Positions 37,371 through 49,315 of a DNA stretch of 64,000 nt are shown here, piece after piece. Below the pieces are notes generated by a model that was not told the DNA's origin, did not search any database, and saw nothing but the letters and a program-made list of their open reading frames with translations. Both the position numbers and the translations under genes were made by a program. Source of the stretch: Candidatus Nanopelagicus hibericus (GTDB taxonomy: Bacteria > Actinomycetota > Actinomycetes > Nanopelagicales > Nanopelagicaceae); NCBI RefSeq assembly GCF_002288005.1, contig NZ_CP016771.1, positions 1 to 64,000 of the forward strand, given 5' to 3'. Each line of letters begins with the position of its first letter. The stretch's first letter is position 1.

Positions 37371-38669
37371 ATGTCATTTAAAGATTTAGGCGTTAACGCT
37401 GCGCTTACCAAGGTACTACATACCTCTGGAATCGAAAAGCCATTTCCAATTCAAAAAGCAACACTGCCTGATGCAATCGCTGGCAAAGATATTTTAGGTC
37501 GAGGTCAGACTGGCTCAGGTAAAACTCTTGCCTTCGGTCTGGCACTAATGACCAGACTTGCTGGAAGAACTGCTGCTTCTATGAGACCTCTTGCTTTGGT
37601 TTTATCACCAACTAGAGAGCTTGCAATGCAGATCAGTGATGTGATCGCACCGTTGTCACGATCAGTTAATTTAAATTCACAAGTTGTCGCAGGTGGACTT
37701 TCTTACTCAAAACAAATACAAGCTTTAAAACGTGGCGTGCCAATTGTGGTGGCAACTCCTGGCAGATTAATTGATTTGATTCAAAAGAAGCACATTAAGT
37801 TAGATGATATTGAGATAACTGTTTTAGATGAAGCAGATCAAATGGCAGATATGGGATTTTTGCCAGATGTGAAGCGGATATTAGATTTAACTAAGCCTGG
37901 TGGTCAGCGAATGCTATTTAGCGCCACATTAGATAAGGATGTTGACTCACTTGTTAAGAAGTATCTAAAGAATCCTGTTACCCACTCTCTTGCTAATGAG
38001 AAATCAACTGCAGGAAATATGACTCACCATGTATTGATAATGGAGCAGTCACATAAAGATTTAATTACCTCACAAATTGCTTCTAGAAAGGGAAAGAGTA
38101 TTTTCTTTGTTAGAACTAAACATGGAGCAGATAAGTTAACTAAGCGGATGAATGAAGCAGGAGTTTCAGTTGGAGCACTCCATGGTGGCAAAACTCAAGC
38201 CCAAAGATCTAGAGTATTAGAGGCATTTAAGTCTGGTGTGACAAACGCTTTAGTTGCTACAGATGTAGCAGCAAGAGGAATTCATGTTGATGATGTCTCA
38301 CTTGTAGTACATGTAGACGCACCAGAAAATCATAAAGATTATTTACACAGGGCTGGCAGAACTGCTAGAGCAGGCGCAGTTGGGACTGTAGTAACTCTTG
38401 CAACTCATAAGCAACGAAAAGGTGTGCATGGGCTGGCAGCAAGAGCAGGGGTTAGATTAAATGAATCAACAGTTAGGCCAATGGATGCCAACTTAGTAAA
38501 GGTAACTGGAGCTGCAGAGCCTTCTGGGATTCCAATTGTTACTGCCATTAGTACAAAAGGTGATGGTGGCGGTAGATCTGGCGGTTATCGCGGCGCAAGA
38601 TCACGGGGTGGTGGCAAGAAGAAGAAATCTAGGCCACGTCCACATGAGCGCCGAAAGCGCCCAAGGTAG
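37371..38669 (+). CDS. DEAD-box ATP-dependent RNA helicase
   Basis: The 432-residue protein has the Q motif region (GIEKPFPIQKATLP), motif I GQTGSGKT, Ia PTRELA, II DEAD (VLDEADQMADMGF), III SAT and VI HRAGRTARAG. A Gly/Arg/Lys-rich tail (about 400-432) typical of RhlE-like enzymes probably binds RNA. Such helicases unwind structured RNA in ribosome assembly and cold adaptation. It marks the return to core-like base composition after the island and is followed by a permease gene after 30 bp. Confidence 0.95.
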   Translation: MSFKDLGVNAALTKVLHTSGIEKPFPIQKATLPDAIAGKDILGRGQTGSGKTLAFGLALMTRLAGRTAASMRPLALVLSPTRELAMQISDVIAPLSRSVNLNSQVVAGGLSYSKQIQALKRGVPIVVATPGRLIDLIQKKHIKLDDIEITVLDEADQMADMGFLPDVKRILDLTKPGGQRMLFSATLDKDVDSLVKKYLKNPVTHSLANEKSTAGNMTHHVLIMEQSHKDLITSQIASRKGKSIFFVRTKHGADKLTKRMNEAGVSVGALHGGKTQAQRSRVLEAFKSGVTNALVATDVAARGIHVDDVSLVVHVDAPENHKDYLHRAGRTARAGAVGTVVTLATHKQRKGVHGLAARAGVRLNESTVRPMDANLVKVTGAAEPSGIPIVTAISTKGDGGGRSGGYRGARSRGGGKKKKSRPRPHERRKRPR

Positions 38670-38699
38670 TAGTAAAAAAGAGAGTTAAATAGATTTCCT

Positions 38700-41724
<3,025 letters not shown>

Positions 41725-42669
41725 TTGTCCGATAACTCTGAGAATGAAGATTTAGGTTCAGAAGAGATAATTACTGAAGAGATGCTCTGGGAGAAAATTC
41801 CTGAGGTAGAAGGTTTAGACAGAGCAAATACTTATTACGAATTAAGTGCGCGAATTTATGCGCGTGGTCAATATGATGAAGCATTGGCACTTGCTGAGAC
41901 AGCGCGAGATATTTATGCAGATCTTGGTGCGGTAGCACCTGCAGAAGGATTAGCTCAGGCCTACTCTGCAATCGGTTACAACTTAAATCAATTAAAGCGA
42001 ATGAATGAAGCAGCAACTGCAATGAGTAAGGCGGTTGAGCTACTTCGTGAAACTAAATCTCCTATGGCAATTGAACTTGCCTGCACCTTGGGTGAGTGGT
42101 GGTTTAACTCAAAAGAGTATGAAAAAACCATTGAGTGCATGAATCAATGCGTGCAGGAACATTTGGTGGATGGCAATGAATCAGGTGCTGCCAATGATCT
42201 TCACCTAATTGGGTGTGCATATCGTGAGTTAAAGAATTATCCAAAATCATTAGAGGCATTTAAAGAATCACGCGCCCTGTTTAAGCGATTAAAAGAGGTT
42301 ATTAATGTGGCAAGGTGTGATCAAAAAATTGCTCACTGCCTAACTGAGTTAGGTGATGCGCAAGGGGCTTTAATCTCAGCCCAAAAATCTTTAGATGTGT
42401 TTGTCACCGCCCATGATCACCGGCGTGAGACCTACTCATCATTTGAGTTAGGAAAAGCACAATTTGCTTTAGCTTTATATGAAGAGGCGCTAATGACATT
42501 TGAGAATGTACTAGAGAGTGTGACTGAGGCTGAGTTTAAAGATTTCGAATTCATTATTGATATTGAGCGAAAGATCTCTTTAACCCTTCGAAAGTTAGAC
42601 CGCAATGATGAAGCTGATGAAATCTCTAGAAGAGTTGACGCGGTTGCTGAGGTGATTGACGAAGATTAG
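41725..42669 (+). CDS. Tetratricopeptide repeat protein
   Basis: The product of about 314 residues is built almost entirely of helix pairs with TPR spacing (ARGQYDEALALAETARDIY; SAIGYNLNQLKRMNEAATAMSKAVELL; and further repeats), after a short acidic N-terminus. No enzyme domain or membrane segment is present; it is probably a protein-protein scaffold. The TTG at 41725 is preferred over TTG 41719, which would lie directly on the AAAGG site. It ends 4 bp inside the convergent methyltransferase gene. Function unknown. Confidence 0.82.
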   Translation: MSDNSENEDLGSEEIITEEMLWEKIPEVEGLDRANTYYELSARIYARGQYDEALALAETARDIYADLGAVAPAEGLAQAYSAIGYNLNQLKRMNEAATAMSKAVELLRETKSPMAIELACTLGEWWFNSKEYEKTIECMNQCVQEHLVDGNESGAANDLHLIGCAYRELKNYPKSLEAFKESRALFKRLKEVINVARCDQKIAHCLTELGDAQGALISAQKSLDVFVTAHDHRRETYSSFELGKAQFALALYEEALMTFENVLESVTEAEFKDFEFIIDIERKISLTLRKLDRNDEADEISRRVDAVAEVIDED

Positions 42670-43319
42670 TTTTTTGGGTGATTTGTTGGATCTAAATGTT
42701 GCATCGCCCAGGCATACATCGCAATCGCACCCGCTGCGGATGCATTCATTGACCTAGTTGAGCCGTACTGGGAGATAGCAAGCACTACGGAGCAAACAGC
42801 CACTCCTTCTTCACTCATTCCAGCGCCCTCTTGGCCAAATAGCATCACGCATTTTTTTGGCAAAGTAGCACTTTCTAACTGCTTACTAATCGGTAAATTA
42901 TCAATTCCAATTATTGGCAGATTTTCTTTATCACACCATTTTTTGAATTCATCAATGGTTGCGTGATGATGAACAGTTAAGTATCGATCTGTCACCATTG
43001 CACCTCTTTTATTCCAATCTCGTTTACCAACAATATGAACCGCTGCAACATTAAATGCATTTGCAGTTCTAACAACTGATCCAATATTTAAATCATGTTG
43101 CCAATTTTCAATTGCAATTTGCAGATCGTGGCGTTTGGTATCAAGATCTGCAACTATCGCCTCAATCTTCCAATATCTATATTTATCTAAGACATTTCTT
43201 CGATCACCATGCTCAAGTAACTCTGGATCAAAGTGATTATCAGTCGGCCATGGTTTAGAGTGTGCTCCTACGCCAACTACCTGGTAGAACTCACCAGGTC
43301 CAACTGTTGATTCAGACAT
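42666..43319 (-). CDS. SpoU/TrmH-family RNA 2'-O-methyltransferase
   Basis: SPOUT enzymes methylate ribose 2'-OH in tRNA or rRNA using S-adenosylmethionine. The 217-residue protein shows the family motifs NIGSVVRTANAFNVAAVHIVG (motif 1), LFGQEGAGMSEEGV (motif 2) and ISQYGSTRSMNASAAGAIAMYAW (motif 3), which form the trefoil knot. The ATG at 43319 is chosen because AAGG lies 7 nt upstream; a TTG two codons earlier is possible. Target RNA is not assignable. It is divergent from dacB with a 29-bp gap. Confidence 0.92.
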   Translation of the reverse strand: MSESTVGPGEFYQVVGVGAHSKPWPTDNHFDPELLEHGDRRNVLDKYRYWKIEAIVADLDTKRHDLQIAIENWQHDLNIGSVVRTANAFNVAAVHIVGKRDWNKRGAMVTDRYLTVHHHATIDEFKKWCDKENLPIIGIDNLPISKQLESATLPKKCVMLFGQEGAGMSEEGVAVCSVVLAISQYGSTRSMNASAAGAIAMYAWAMQHLDPTNHPKN

Positions 43320-43348
43320 ATGCAAACCTTAAGCCCTAAGGAGTGATG

Positions 43349-44524
43349 ATGAGAAAAGTTCGGCTATTTTTTTCATTTATTCTCACCTTATTACTTTGCT
43401 TAAATGCATCCACCGCACAAGCGGTAGAAACTTTGCCACAGCCATTCTTTAAATACCTAAGTTCAAAGTACTTAGCAGATCCAGGAGTCATTTTAATTGA
43501 TGGCGCTACCAATGAAATTGTTTATCAAAGCGGTGCTGAAAAACCTAGAACACCTGCCTCTGTCTTAAAACTAACTACAGCAGCAGCAATTGCCCTAACC
43601 CTTGAAACATCAACAGTTTTTACTACTGCGATATATAAAACTGAAAAGAAAGGCGTCTTTGTAATTTGGGGTGATAATGATCCTTGGATTACCTCCAATG
43701 CAAAGTATCGAGATGCAAATAAGCGGGCGTATATGCCAACTTTAATTAAGGCAGCTTTTGCCTCAGATAAAAAACTTAAGAAAATAACCTTGATATATAA
43801 GGGAGTTAATAACTCTGACATCTACTATGCCAAACGGGCGTTAAACCGTAGAGCCTCTGTGGCATATAAACCATTAAGTAAAAATGTTGAAGTTGAATCT
43901 TTAATTACTGAGAAACTAGCCGAGGTTAAATCTCCGCCACTGGAGAAAATGATTCGCTTTGCGTTGCTATACAGCGACAATGTTTTATCTCAGCGTCTTG
44001 CAATGGTGGCAACTGGTAGAAATGGTTATCCATTAACTAAAGATGGCCTAAATAAGATGATGCAAGAGAAAATTTCATCAATCGGGGTTGATGTAACTGG
44101 CATGAATATTGTTGACGGCTCTGGGATAGGTGGCAGCAATCGAATTTCAGCAGTCACTGTCTCGCAATTACTTTTGAAAGTTAAGAGTGAGCCAAAATTA
44201 AGAGTTGTCTATAACTCACTTCCAGTAAGTGGTGAGTCAGGAACATTGGTCGGCAGATACCATTCAACTGCGCCGCAAGCCGTTGGCTTAGTTAAAGCGA
44301 AAACCGGATCAACCAGACATACAGTTTCGCTAGCTGGTTTTGCTACGTCAGGTGATAAAGATTATGTCTTTGTTGTAATTGCAGATGGTGTTGGTAGAAC
44401 TAGAAGATTGCAAGATGCTGCCAGAAATGCGATAGATCGCATGCTGGGAACAATTACTAAACCTCCTGTGATCGGATTAACACCACCTGGGTCAGAAAGT
44501 GATACCGCTACAATCACACCGTAA
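43349..44524 (+). CDS. dacB: D-alanyl-D-alanine carboxypeptidase/endopeptidase (PBP4, S13)
   Basis: This penicillin-binding protein trims or cleaves peptidoglycan cross-links. A signal peptide (about 1-25, ending STAQA) predicts export. The catalytic motifs are SVLK (Ser71-Lys74), SDN in LYSDNVL near residue 210, and KTG in VKAKTGSTR near residue 313. At 391 residues it is short for the family. The third in-frame start (ATG 43349) is chosen from GTG 43343, ATG 43346 and ATG 43349 because AAGGAG (43338-43343) lies 5 nt before it. Confidence 0.92.
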   Translation: MRKVRLFFSFILTLLLCLNASTAQAVETLPQPFFKYLSSKYLADPGVILIDGATNEIVYQSGAEKPRTPASVLKLTTAAAIALTLETSTVFTTAIYKTEKKGVFVIWGDNDPWITSNAKYRDANKRAYMPTLIKAAFASDKKLKKITLIYKGVNNSDIYYAKRALNRRASVAYKPLSKNVEVESLITEKLAEVKSPPLEKMIRFALLYSDNVLSQRLAMVATGRNGYPLTKDGLNKMMQEKISSIGVDVTGMNIVDGSGIGGSNRISAVTVSQLLLKVKSEPKLRVVYNSLPVSGESGTLVGRYHSTAPQAVGLVKAKTGSTRHTVSLAGFATSGDKDYVFVVIADGVGRTRRLQDAARNAIDRMLGTITKPPVIGLTPPGSESDTATITP

Positions 44525-44553
44525 TAATTGATTAGTTCTCAAGGGTAGAGTTA

Positions 44554-45411
44554 GTGCAAATGAAAAATTACATCACATTAATGAAATTGCGCGTAGTTGA
44601 GCTTTTACTTGTTACAACTCTGCCAGCATTATTTTTAGCAAGTGATGGTATGCCAGATATCGGTGTGACTTTTTGGAGTTTATTTGGCGGGGCATTAGCC
44701 GCAGGCGGTGCCAACGCATTTAATATGGTGATTGAAGCAAAATCTGATCAATTGATGAAGCGCACCTCGCAACGGCCAATCGCAACTGGTGTGATATCAA
44801 GGAATTCTGGATTGGTATTTGCAGCCATAATTTCACTTTTATCTTTAATTATTTTTTATATATTTACTACCCCACTTGCAACCTTATTGACCGCGCTAGC
44901 AATTATTTTTTATGTATTTGGCTACACAATTGCACTCAAAAAACACACCTCCCAAAACATTGTCTGGGGCGGTATTGCCGGCTGTATGCCGGTTTTAATT
45001 GGACAAGCAGCTGTCACAAACTCACTAACTTTGACCTCTTGGTTATTTTTTCTACTTATCTTTTTTTGGACACCCCCACATTTTTGGGCGTTAGCGGTTA
45101 GATATAAAGAGGATTACCAAGCAGCTGGTATCCCAATGTTGCCAGTAGTTGCTCCGATTAAATCTGTAATCAACCAGATGTGGTTTCACTCACTTGCGAT
45201 GGCGGTTGTCTCATTGCTAGTTATATCCAGCGCTAATTTACCAATCTGGCTCTCAGTAATTACCTTGCTACTAATAGTTGGTTGGAAACGGCAATTAATT
45301 AAGTTAACAAAGCAGCCAACTGAGGTTAATGCTGGGAAGTTATTCCAAGCATCAATCATTTTTCTCAGTATTTACTCATTTTTATTAGTAATCGGTGTAT
45401 TGCTTAAGTAG
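44554..45411 (+). CDS. ctaB: Heme O synthase (protoheme IX farnesyltransferase)
   Basis: CtaB attaches a farnesyl group to heme B to give heme O, needed for heme-copper oxidases. The 285-residue UbiA-family membrane protein has about eight hydrophobic segments, the prenyl-diphosphate site NMVIEAKSDQLMKRTSQRP (aspartate-rich motif with Glu and Asp), and the heme-synthase-specific TPPHFWALA near residue 170. The GTG start follows AAGGG by 8 nt; an ATG two codons later is also possible. It lies apart from any cytochrome oxidase gene in this window. Confidence 0.92.
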   Translation: MQMKNYITLMKLRVVELLLVTTLPALFLASDGMPDIGVTFWSLFGGALAAGGANAFNMVIEAKSDQLMKRTSQRPIATGVISRNSGLVFAAIISLLSLIIFYIFTTPLATLLTALAIIFYVFGYTIALKKHTSQNIVWGGIAGCMPVLIGQAAVTNSLTLTSWLFFLLIFFWTPPHFWALAVRYKEDYQAAGIPMLPVVAPIKSVINQMWFHSLAMAVVSLLVISSANLPIWLSVITLLLIVGWKRQLIKLTKQPTEVNAGKLFQASIIFLSIYSFLLVIGVLLK

Positions 45412-45426
45412 TTTTCACACCCAAAG

Positions 45427-45444
45427 ATGGGATAATTTTCCCAT
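45427..45444 (+). promoter_or_regulatory. Leaderless promoter and hairpin over the ABC ATPase start
   Basis: GATAAT (45431-45436) lies 6 nt before the ATG at 45443, where transcription would begin; no Shine-Dalgarno is present. The same bases form a perfect dyad ATGGGA-TAATTT-TCCCAT (45427-45444) whose right arm includes the start codon, so it could serve as an operator over the -10. Confidence 0.5.
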
Positions 45445-46348
45445 GTCCTCCCCTCTAGCACTTGATGTTGCCGATTTATCCAAAAAATATGGTGATCGAA
45501 TGGCGCTCTCGCATGCAAATTTTGAGGTGCCAATGGGAAGTATCTGTGGTTTTGTTGGACCAAATGGATCAGGCAAAACTACAACAATTCGAATGCTGCT
45601 GGGATTAATTAAACCAACAACGGGTAGTGGCCATGTACTAGGTGAATCAATTACTGAACCTGAGAAATATCTGCCAAATGTTGGCGCGATGATTGAGGGC
45701 CCCGCTTTTTATCCCGCACTAACTGGTGCACAAAATTTAGCGGTGCTGGCAAAGTTAGGCGGTTTTGATACCAACAAAATTCAAGAATTATTAGAGTTAG
45801 TTGATTTAGGAGATAGAGGTAATTCAAAGTATAAAACCTATTCACTAGGAATGAAGCAAAGATTGGGAATTGCGGCCTCACTGCTGCCAAATCCAAAGTT
45901 GCTAGTTCTTGATGAGCCAACTAATGGGTTAGATCCAGCTGGAATTCAAGAGGTGAGAAATCTACTTCGCAAATTAGCAGATGCTGGCACCACAGTTTTC
46001 GTCTCATCTCATCTACTTTCAGAGATAGAGATGATTTCAGATCATCTAGTGATGCTAAGGCTAGGAAAAGTTATTTTCTCTGGTAAAACCTCAGAGTTGC
46101 TAGCAAAGCAATTACCCGTAATTGTGGCTAAACCTTCAAATAGAGATGATTTAGAAAAACTAGTCAAGATTGCCAAAGCCAATGGCCATGATGCAAAGAT
46201 TATTGATCAAGATGTTCATGTAACTGGCGCCGCTGATTACTCAGCGCAGTTTAATAAATCAGCTTTTGATGCTGGAATTATTTTAGAATCCCTTACTCCG
46301 ATTCGCCCCTCACTTGAGGATACATTTTTTGAAATGACGGGTGATTGA
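45443..46348 (+). CDS. ABC transporter ATP-binding protein
   Basis: The protein of about 301 residues has Walker A GPNGSGKT, the signature YSLGMKQRLGIAASLL, Walker B LLVLDEPTNGLDP and the His-switch VSSHLLSE: a complete CcmA/DrrA-type export ATPase. The ATG at 45443 is chosen over a frame opening at 45395 because the longer form would overlap ctaB and the N-terminus MSSPLALDVADLSKKYG fits the family. The permease starts 1 bp after its stop. Exported substrate unknown. Confidence 0.93.
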   Translation: MSSPLALDVADLSKKYGDRMALSHANFEVPMGSICGFVGPNGSGKTTTIRMLLGLIKPTTGSGHVLGESITEPEKYLPNVGAMIEGPAFYPALTGAQNLAVLAKLGGFDTNKIQELLELVDLGDRGNSKYKTYSLGMKQRLGIAASLLPNPKLLVLDEPTNGLDPAGIQEVRNLLRKLADAGTTVFVSSHLLSEIEMISDHLVMLRLGKVIFSGKTSELLAKQLPVIVAKPSNRDDLEKLVKIAKANGHDAKIIDQDVHVTGAADYSAQFNKSAFDAGIILESLTPIRPSLEDTFFEMTGD

Positions 46349-46349
46349 T

Positions 46350-47141
46350 ATGTGGAATGTATTTAGAGCAGAGCTAACAAAGTTGCGCCGGCCATCTTTA
46401 TCACTTTCAACAATTGCCGCAGTCACCTTTGTAGTTGGATTAGTTACTTCACTCTTATTTTTGCTAGTTGATTCACCGGAAGGAAACGGTGAGCGTGGGG
46501 TAAGAATTGGTAGAGAGGTCTTATCCCTACCTGATGGCTTATCGATTGGCTTTAGTAACTCTGCTGGGCTGCTTGGCATAGTGGCACTTTGCATCTTTGC
46601 TGCTCAAACCGCGCAGGAGTACACCTATGGAACCTTACGAAATTTATTGGTTCGCCAGCCATCTCGAATGAAGATATTAATTGGCAAATTAGTAGCCATG
46701 AAATTATTTGCTATTGCGATGGTGACACTTGCTGCGATCTTATCTATCGCACTATCTTTTTTGTTTGCAGGTGTAAAAGATGTATCGACTACTGCTTGGT
46801 CAACCGGGGATGCACAAGCTGCTGTGCTACGTACTTTTATTAATGTTTTAATTGCCACCATTGGGTACGGAATCTTTGGCATGATTTTAGGTTTACTTTT
46901 CAGATCACCAATTTCGGCAATATCAATTGGTGTGATCTGGAATTTAATAATTGAAGGCTTACTATCTGCCTTTATCACAAATATAGACAAGTATTTTCCG
47001 GGCCAACTCTTATCAATTGTGGCCCAAGGCGGCAATGATCGAATCTCCTACCAATACTCCTTATTTACCTCTTACGGATTCTTGCTTGCAGCCTTTGTAA
47101 TTGTTGCAGTTTTATTTAAAAAGCGAGATGTGGCAAATTGA
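46350..47141 (+). CDS. ABC-2 type transporter permease
   Basis: The 263-residue protein begins MWNVFRAELTKLRRPSL, typical of ABC-2 permeases, and has six hydrophobic segments including FAAQTAQEYTYGTLRNLL, the EYxxGT(L/W)R-type motif of this family. The ATG at 46350 is chosen because GGGTGA is 5 nt upstream; a GTG at 46341 is possible but overlaps the ATPase gene. It forms an exporter with the preceding ATPase. Its stop overlaps the start of the NlpC/P60 gene. Confidence 0.88.
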   Translation: MWNVFRAELTKLRRPSLSLSTIAAVTFVVGLVTSLLFLLVDSPEGNGERGVRIGREVLSLPDGLSIGFSNSAGLLGIVALCIFAAQTAQEYTYGTLRNLLVRQPSRMKILIGKLVAMKLFAIAMVTLAAILSIALSFLFAGVKDVSTTAWSTGDAQAAVLRTFINVLIATIGYGIFGMILGLLFRSPISAISIGVIWNLIIEGLLSAFITNIDKYFPGQLLSIVAQGGNDRISYQYSLFTSYGFLLAAFVIVAVLFKKRDVAN

Positions 47142-48334
47142 TGAACAAAAAATTAATAGCAGTTTTATTACTCTTCTCACTAATTCCTACTACCGCTTTG
47201 GCCGCCACACCAAAACCCACTCAGGCTCAAATTGATGCTGCCAAGAAAATCGAGGCGGAGAAAAAAGCAGCAGCTGACGCAGCGGCAAAAAAATTGAGTT
47301 CTGCGAAGAAAACCTTGCAACAGTTGACCGCTATTGCAACAGCAAAACGAAAAGTTTATCTTGCTGCCCAAAATGAATTAAAAATTAAGACAAAAAAAGC
47401 TGAAATTGCAATGAAGCATTTGCAATCAGCACAAGCATCGGTAAGCCAAGGTAAGCGAACTATCGGCAAGTTGGCAGCAAATGCTTACGTTATGGGTGGT
47501 GGATTTACCGATCTTGATTCATTACTTAAATCAGATGGACCACAGGATTTGGCGGATCGGCTTAGTACATTGGATGCATTAGGTGAAAATAATTCAAATG
47601 CATTAGATAGATTTAAATCAGCAGAGGTGGTTGCCTCTACTGCGCAAAAAGAGGCGGATGCTGCTAAAAAAGCACAAGCCGAAGCAACTATTAAGGTAGC
47701 GGCTGCAAAAAAAGCGGCTGACGAGGCAGCAGCAATGCAACAAGAAGAGGTTGACAAATTACAGGCGGTTCAAGATAAGTTAGCAAAAGAGCTAGCAGTT
47801 GCTCAAAAAACCAGATTAACTTTAGAACAACAGCGCCAACTTGCTTTGTTAGAAGAGGCGAATGCTGGCCGAGCAATCCTGACACCGGATCAAGCAAAAA
47901 TTTGGCCCGACATTGGTTTCACCGGTAGAAGTAGCACGAGATCAACAGAGGAGATGCGACTGGCGGCGGTTGAATACGCGAAGAAACAGGTATTAGCCAA
48001 AAAGAATTATGTTTGGGGTGATGAAGGACCAAATACATTTGATTGTTCAGGTTTGGTTTATGCGGCCTATAAATCAGCAGGACTTGGTTGGCCAAATTGG
48101 GATCGCCTCAACTCATCACTTTATTGGGTAGCAACCAAGCGAGTGCCGATAAGTGAGATGGTGCCAGGGGATTTAATCTTCTACTCCTATAAAGGCACAG
48201 TTAGCACAATTCATCACATTGGAATCTATGCTGGTGATGGCATGATGTGGGAGGCTCACAACAAAGAGAAAGATTTGCTGTATTCCAGCATTTATAGCGT
48301 AAAAGGTTTAATGCCATACGGGGGTCGGGTCTAA
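47141..48334 (+). CDS. Secreted NlpC/P60 peptidoglycan endopeptidase
   Basis: The 397-residue protein has a signal peptide (about 1-22, ending TALAA), a long Ala/Lys-rich coiled coil (about 25-250) and a C-terminal NlpC/P60 domain with catalytic Cys302 in FDCSGLVYAAY, the His in TIHHIGIYAG and a third polar residue downstream. This layout matches RipA/CwlO-like enzymes that cleave peptide stems during growth or division. The start overlaps the permease stop (TGATG-type overlap), suggesting co-expression with the ABC pair, as with FtsEX-CwlO/RipC systems; no direct link is proven here. Confidence 0.9.
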   Translation: MNKKLIAVLLLFSLIPTTALAATPKPTQAQIDAAKKIEAEKKAAADAAAKKLSSAKKTLQQLTAIATAKRKVYLAAQNELKIKTKKAEIAMKHLQSAQASVSQGKRTIGKLAANAYVMGGGFTDLDSLLKSDGPQDLADRLSTLDALGENNSNALDRFKSAEVVASTAQKEADAAKKAQAEATIKVAAAKKAADEAAAMQQEEVDKLQAVQDKLAKELAVAQKTRLTLEQQRQLALLEEANAGRAILTPDQAKIWPDIGFTGRSSTRSTEEMRLAAVEYAKKQVLAKKNYVWGDEGPNTFDCSGLVYAAYKSAGLGWPNWDRLNSSLYWVATKRVPISEMVPGDLIFYSYKGTVSTIHHIGIYAGDGMMWEAHNKEKDLLYSSIYSVKGLMPYGGRV

Positions 48335-48337
48335 TCT
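48332..48337 (+). promoter_or_regulatory. Candidate -10 of a leaderless tilS mRNA
   Basis: TAATCT fits TANNNT and ends 7 nt before the tilS ATG at 48345. It overlaps the stop of the preceding gene, and no Shine-Dalgarno is visible. Confidence 0.4.
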
Positions 48338-48344
48338 TGTCGGT

Positions 48345-49307
48345 ATGGAAACTACCAACACTGCAAATCTTTGGGAGGTTAGAAAAGCGTTAAAACCATT
48401 TCTTGGCGATGGTGTGCAAACAGTTCTCTTTGGTTGTTCAGGTGGCGCAGATTCAATGGCATTGGGATTAGCATTATTCCTAGAGCGCGGAAATATTAAA
48501 GTTATTCCAGTTGTGATTGATCATGGTTTACAGCCAGGCTCTGATCAAATTGCTACGCAAACTATTTTAAAACTTAAAGAAATTGGCTACACCCAAATTG
48601 AATCAGCTCGGGCGCAGGTGGTGGTGACTGATGGAATTGAAGCATCAGCGCGGCGTGCTAGGTATCAAATCTTTAATCAATTTATAGATTCATATCAACC
48701 TGAGCATTTCTTTTTGGCTCACACATTAAATGATCAAGCTGAAACTGTGCTACTTGGTTTAGCAAGAGGATCTGGTGCTAGATCCTTATCTGGTATGGCG
48801 GTTAGAAATAATATTTACACCAGGCCGCTATTAAAGATTTCAAGGCAAGTAACATTAGCTGCTTGTAAAGAGGGTGGCATTAATATTTGGTCTGATCCAC
48901 ATAATGATGATTTAAGATTTAGTCGCGTAAAGGTACGCAAAAATGTATTACCAAACTTAGATGAAAATTTAGGTCCGGGAGTTATCGAAGCATTGGCCAG
49001 GAGTGCTGACTTACTTCGAGATGATGCTGATGCACTGGATAGTTTTGCCACAGAGTTTATTACTCAGGTAGATCCATCAAACCTAGAGGTTAAGGATTTA
49101 GAGCGGCTTCCAAAGGCGCTTCGCACTCGGATCCTGCGCCTTGCTATCTATCAGGCTGGTGCACCAGTTGGGACACTAACTGCAGAACAAATCTTCACAG
49201 CTGAAGCGTTAATCTCCGATTGGCACGGTCAAAAAGAGTTATCACTTCCTGGGAATGTGAAGCTTTTAAGGAATTCAGGCAGAATTACCCTCTCAACCAC
49301 CAACTAA
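48345..49307 (+). CDS. tilS: tRNA(Ile)-lysidine synthase
   Basis: TilS converts cytidine 34 of the CAU-anticodon tRNA-Ile to lysidine so it reads AUA. The 320-residue protein has the PP-loop SGGADSMALG (about residues 28-37), HTLNDQAETVLLGLARGSGARSLSGM as in the family, and the downstream RPLL segment. AUA codons are visibly common in the island, so this enzyme is needed. It precedes hpt by 8 bp, the conserved actinobacterial order. Confidence 0.94.
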   Translation: METTNTANLWEVRKALKPFLGDGVQTVLFGCSGGADSMALGLALFLERGNIKVIPVVIDHGLQPGSDQIATQTILKLKEIGYTQIESARAQVVVTDGIEASARRARYQIFNQFIDSYQPEHFFLAHTLNDQAETVLLGLARGSGARSLSGMAVRNNIYTRPLLKISRQVTLAACKEGGINIWSDPHNDDLRFSRVKVRKNVLPNLDENLGPGVIEALARSADLLRDDADALDSFATEFITQVDPSNLEVKDLERLPKALRTRILRLAIYQAGAPVGTLTAEQIFTAEALISDWHGQKELSLPGNVKLLRNSGRITLSTTN

Positions 49308-49315
49308 GGAGCATT

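Noticed and set aside
45395-45442. 16-residue N-terminal extension of the ABC ATPase
   Set aside because: It would overlap ctaB and adds residues not found in the family; ATG 45443 fits better.
49220-49315. N-terminal extension of hpt reaching into tilS
   Set aside because: The extension overlaps tilS by almost 90 bp and is unrelated to the family; GTG 49316 has AAGGAG directly upstream.
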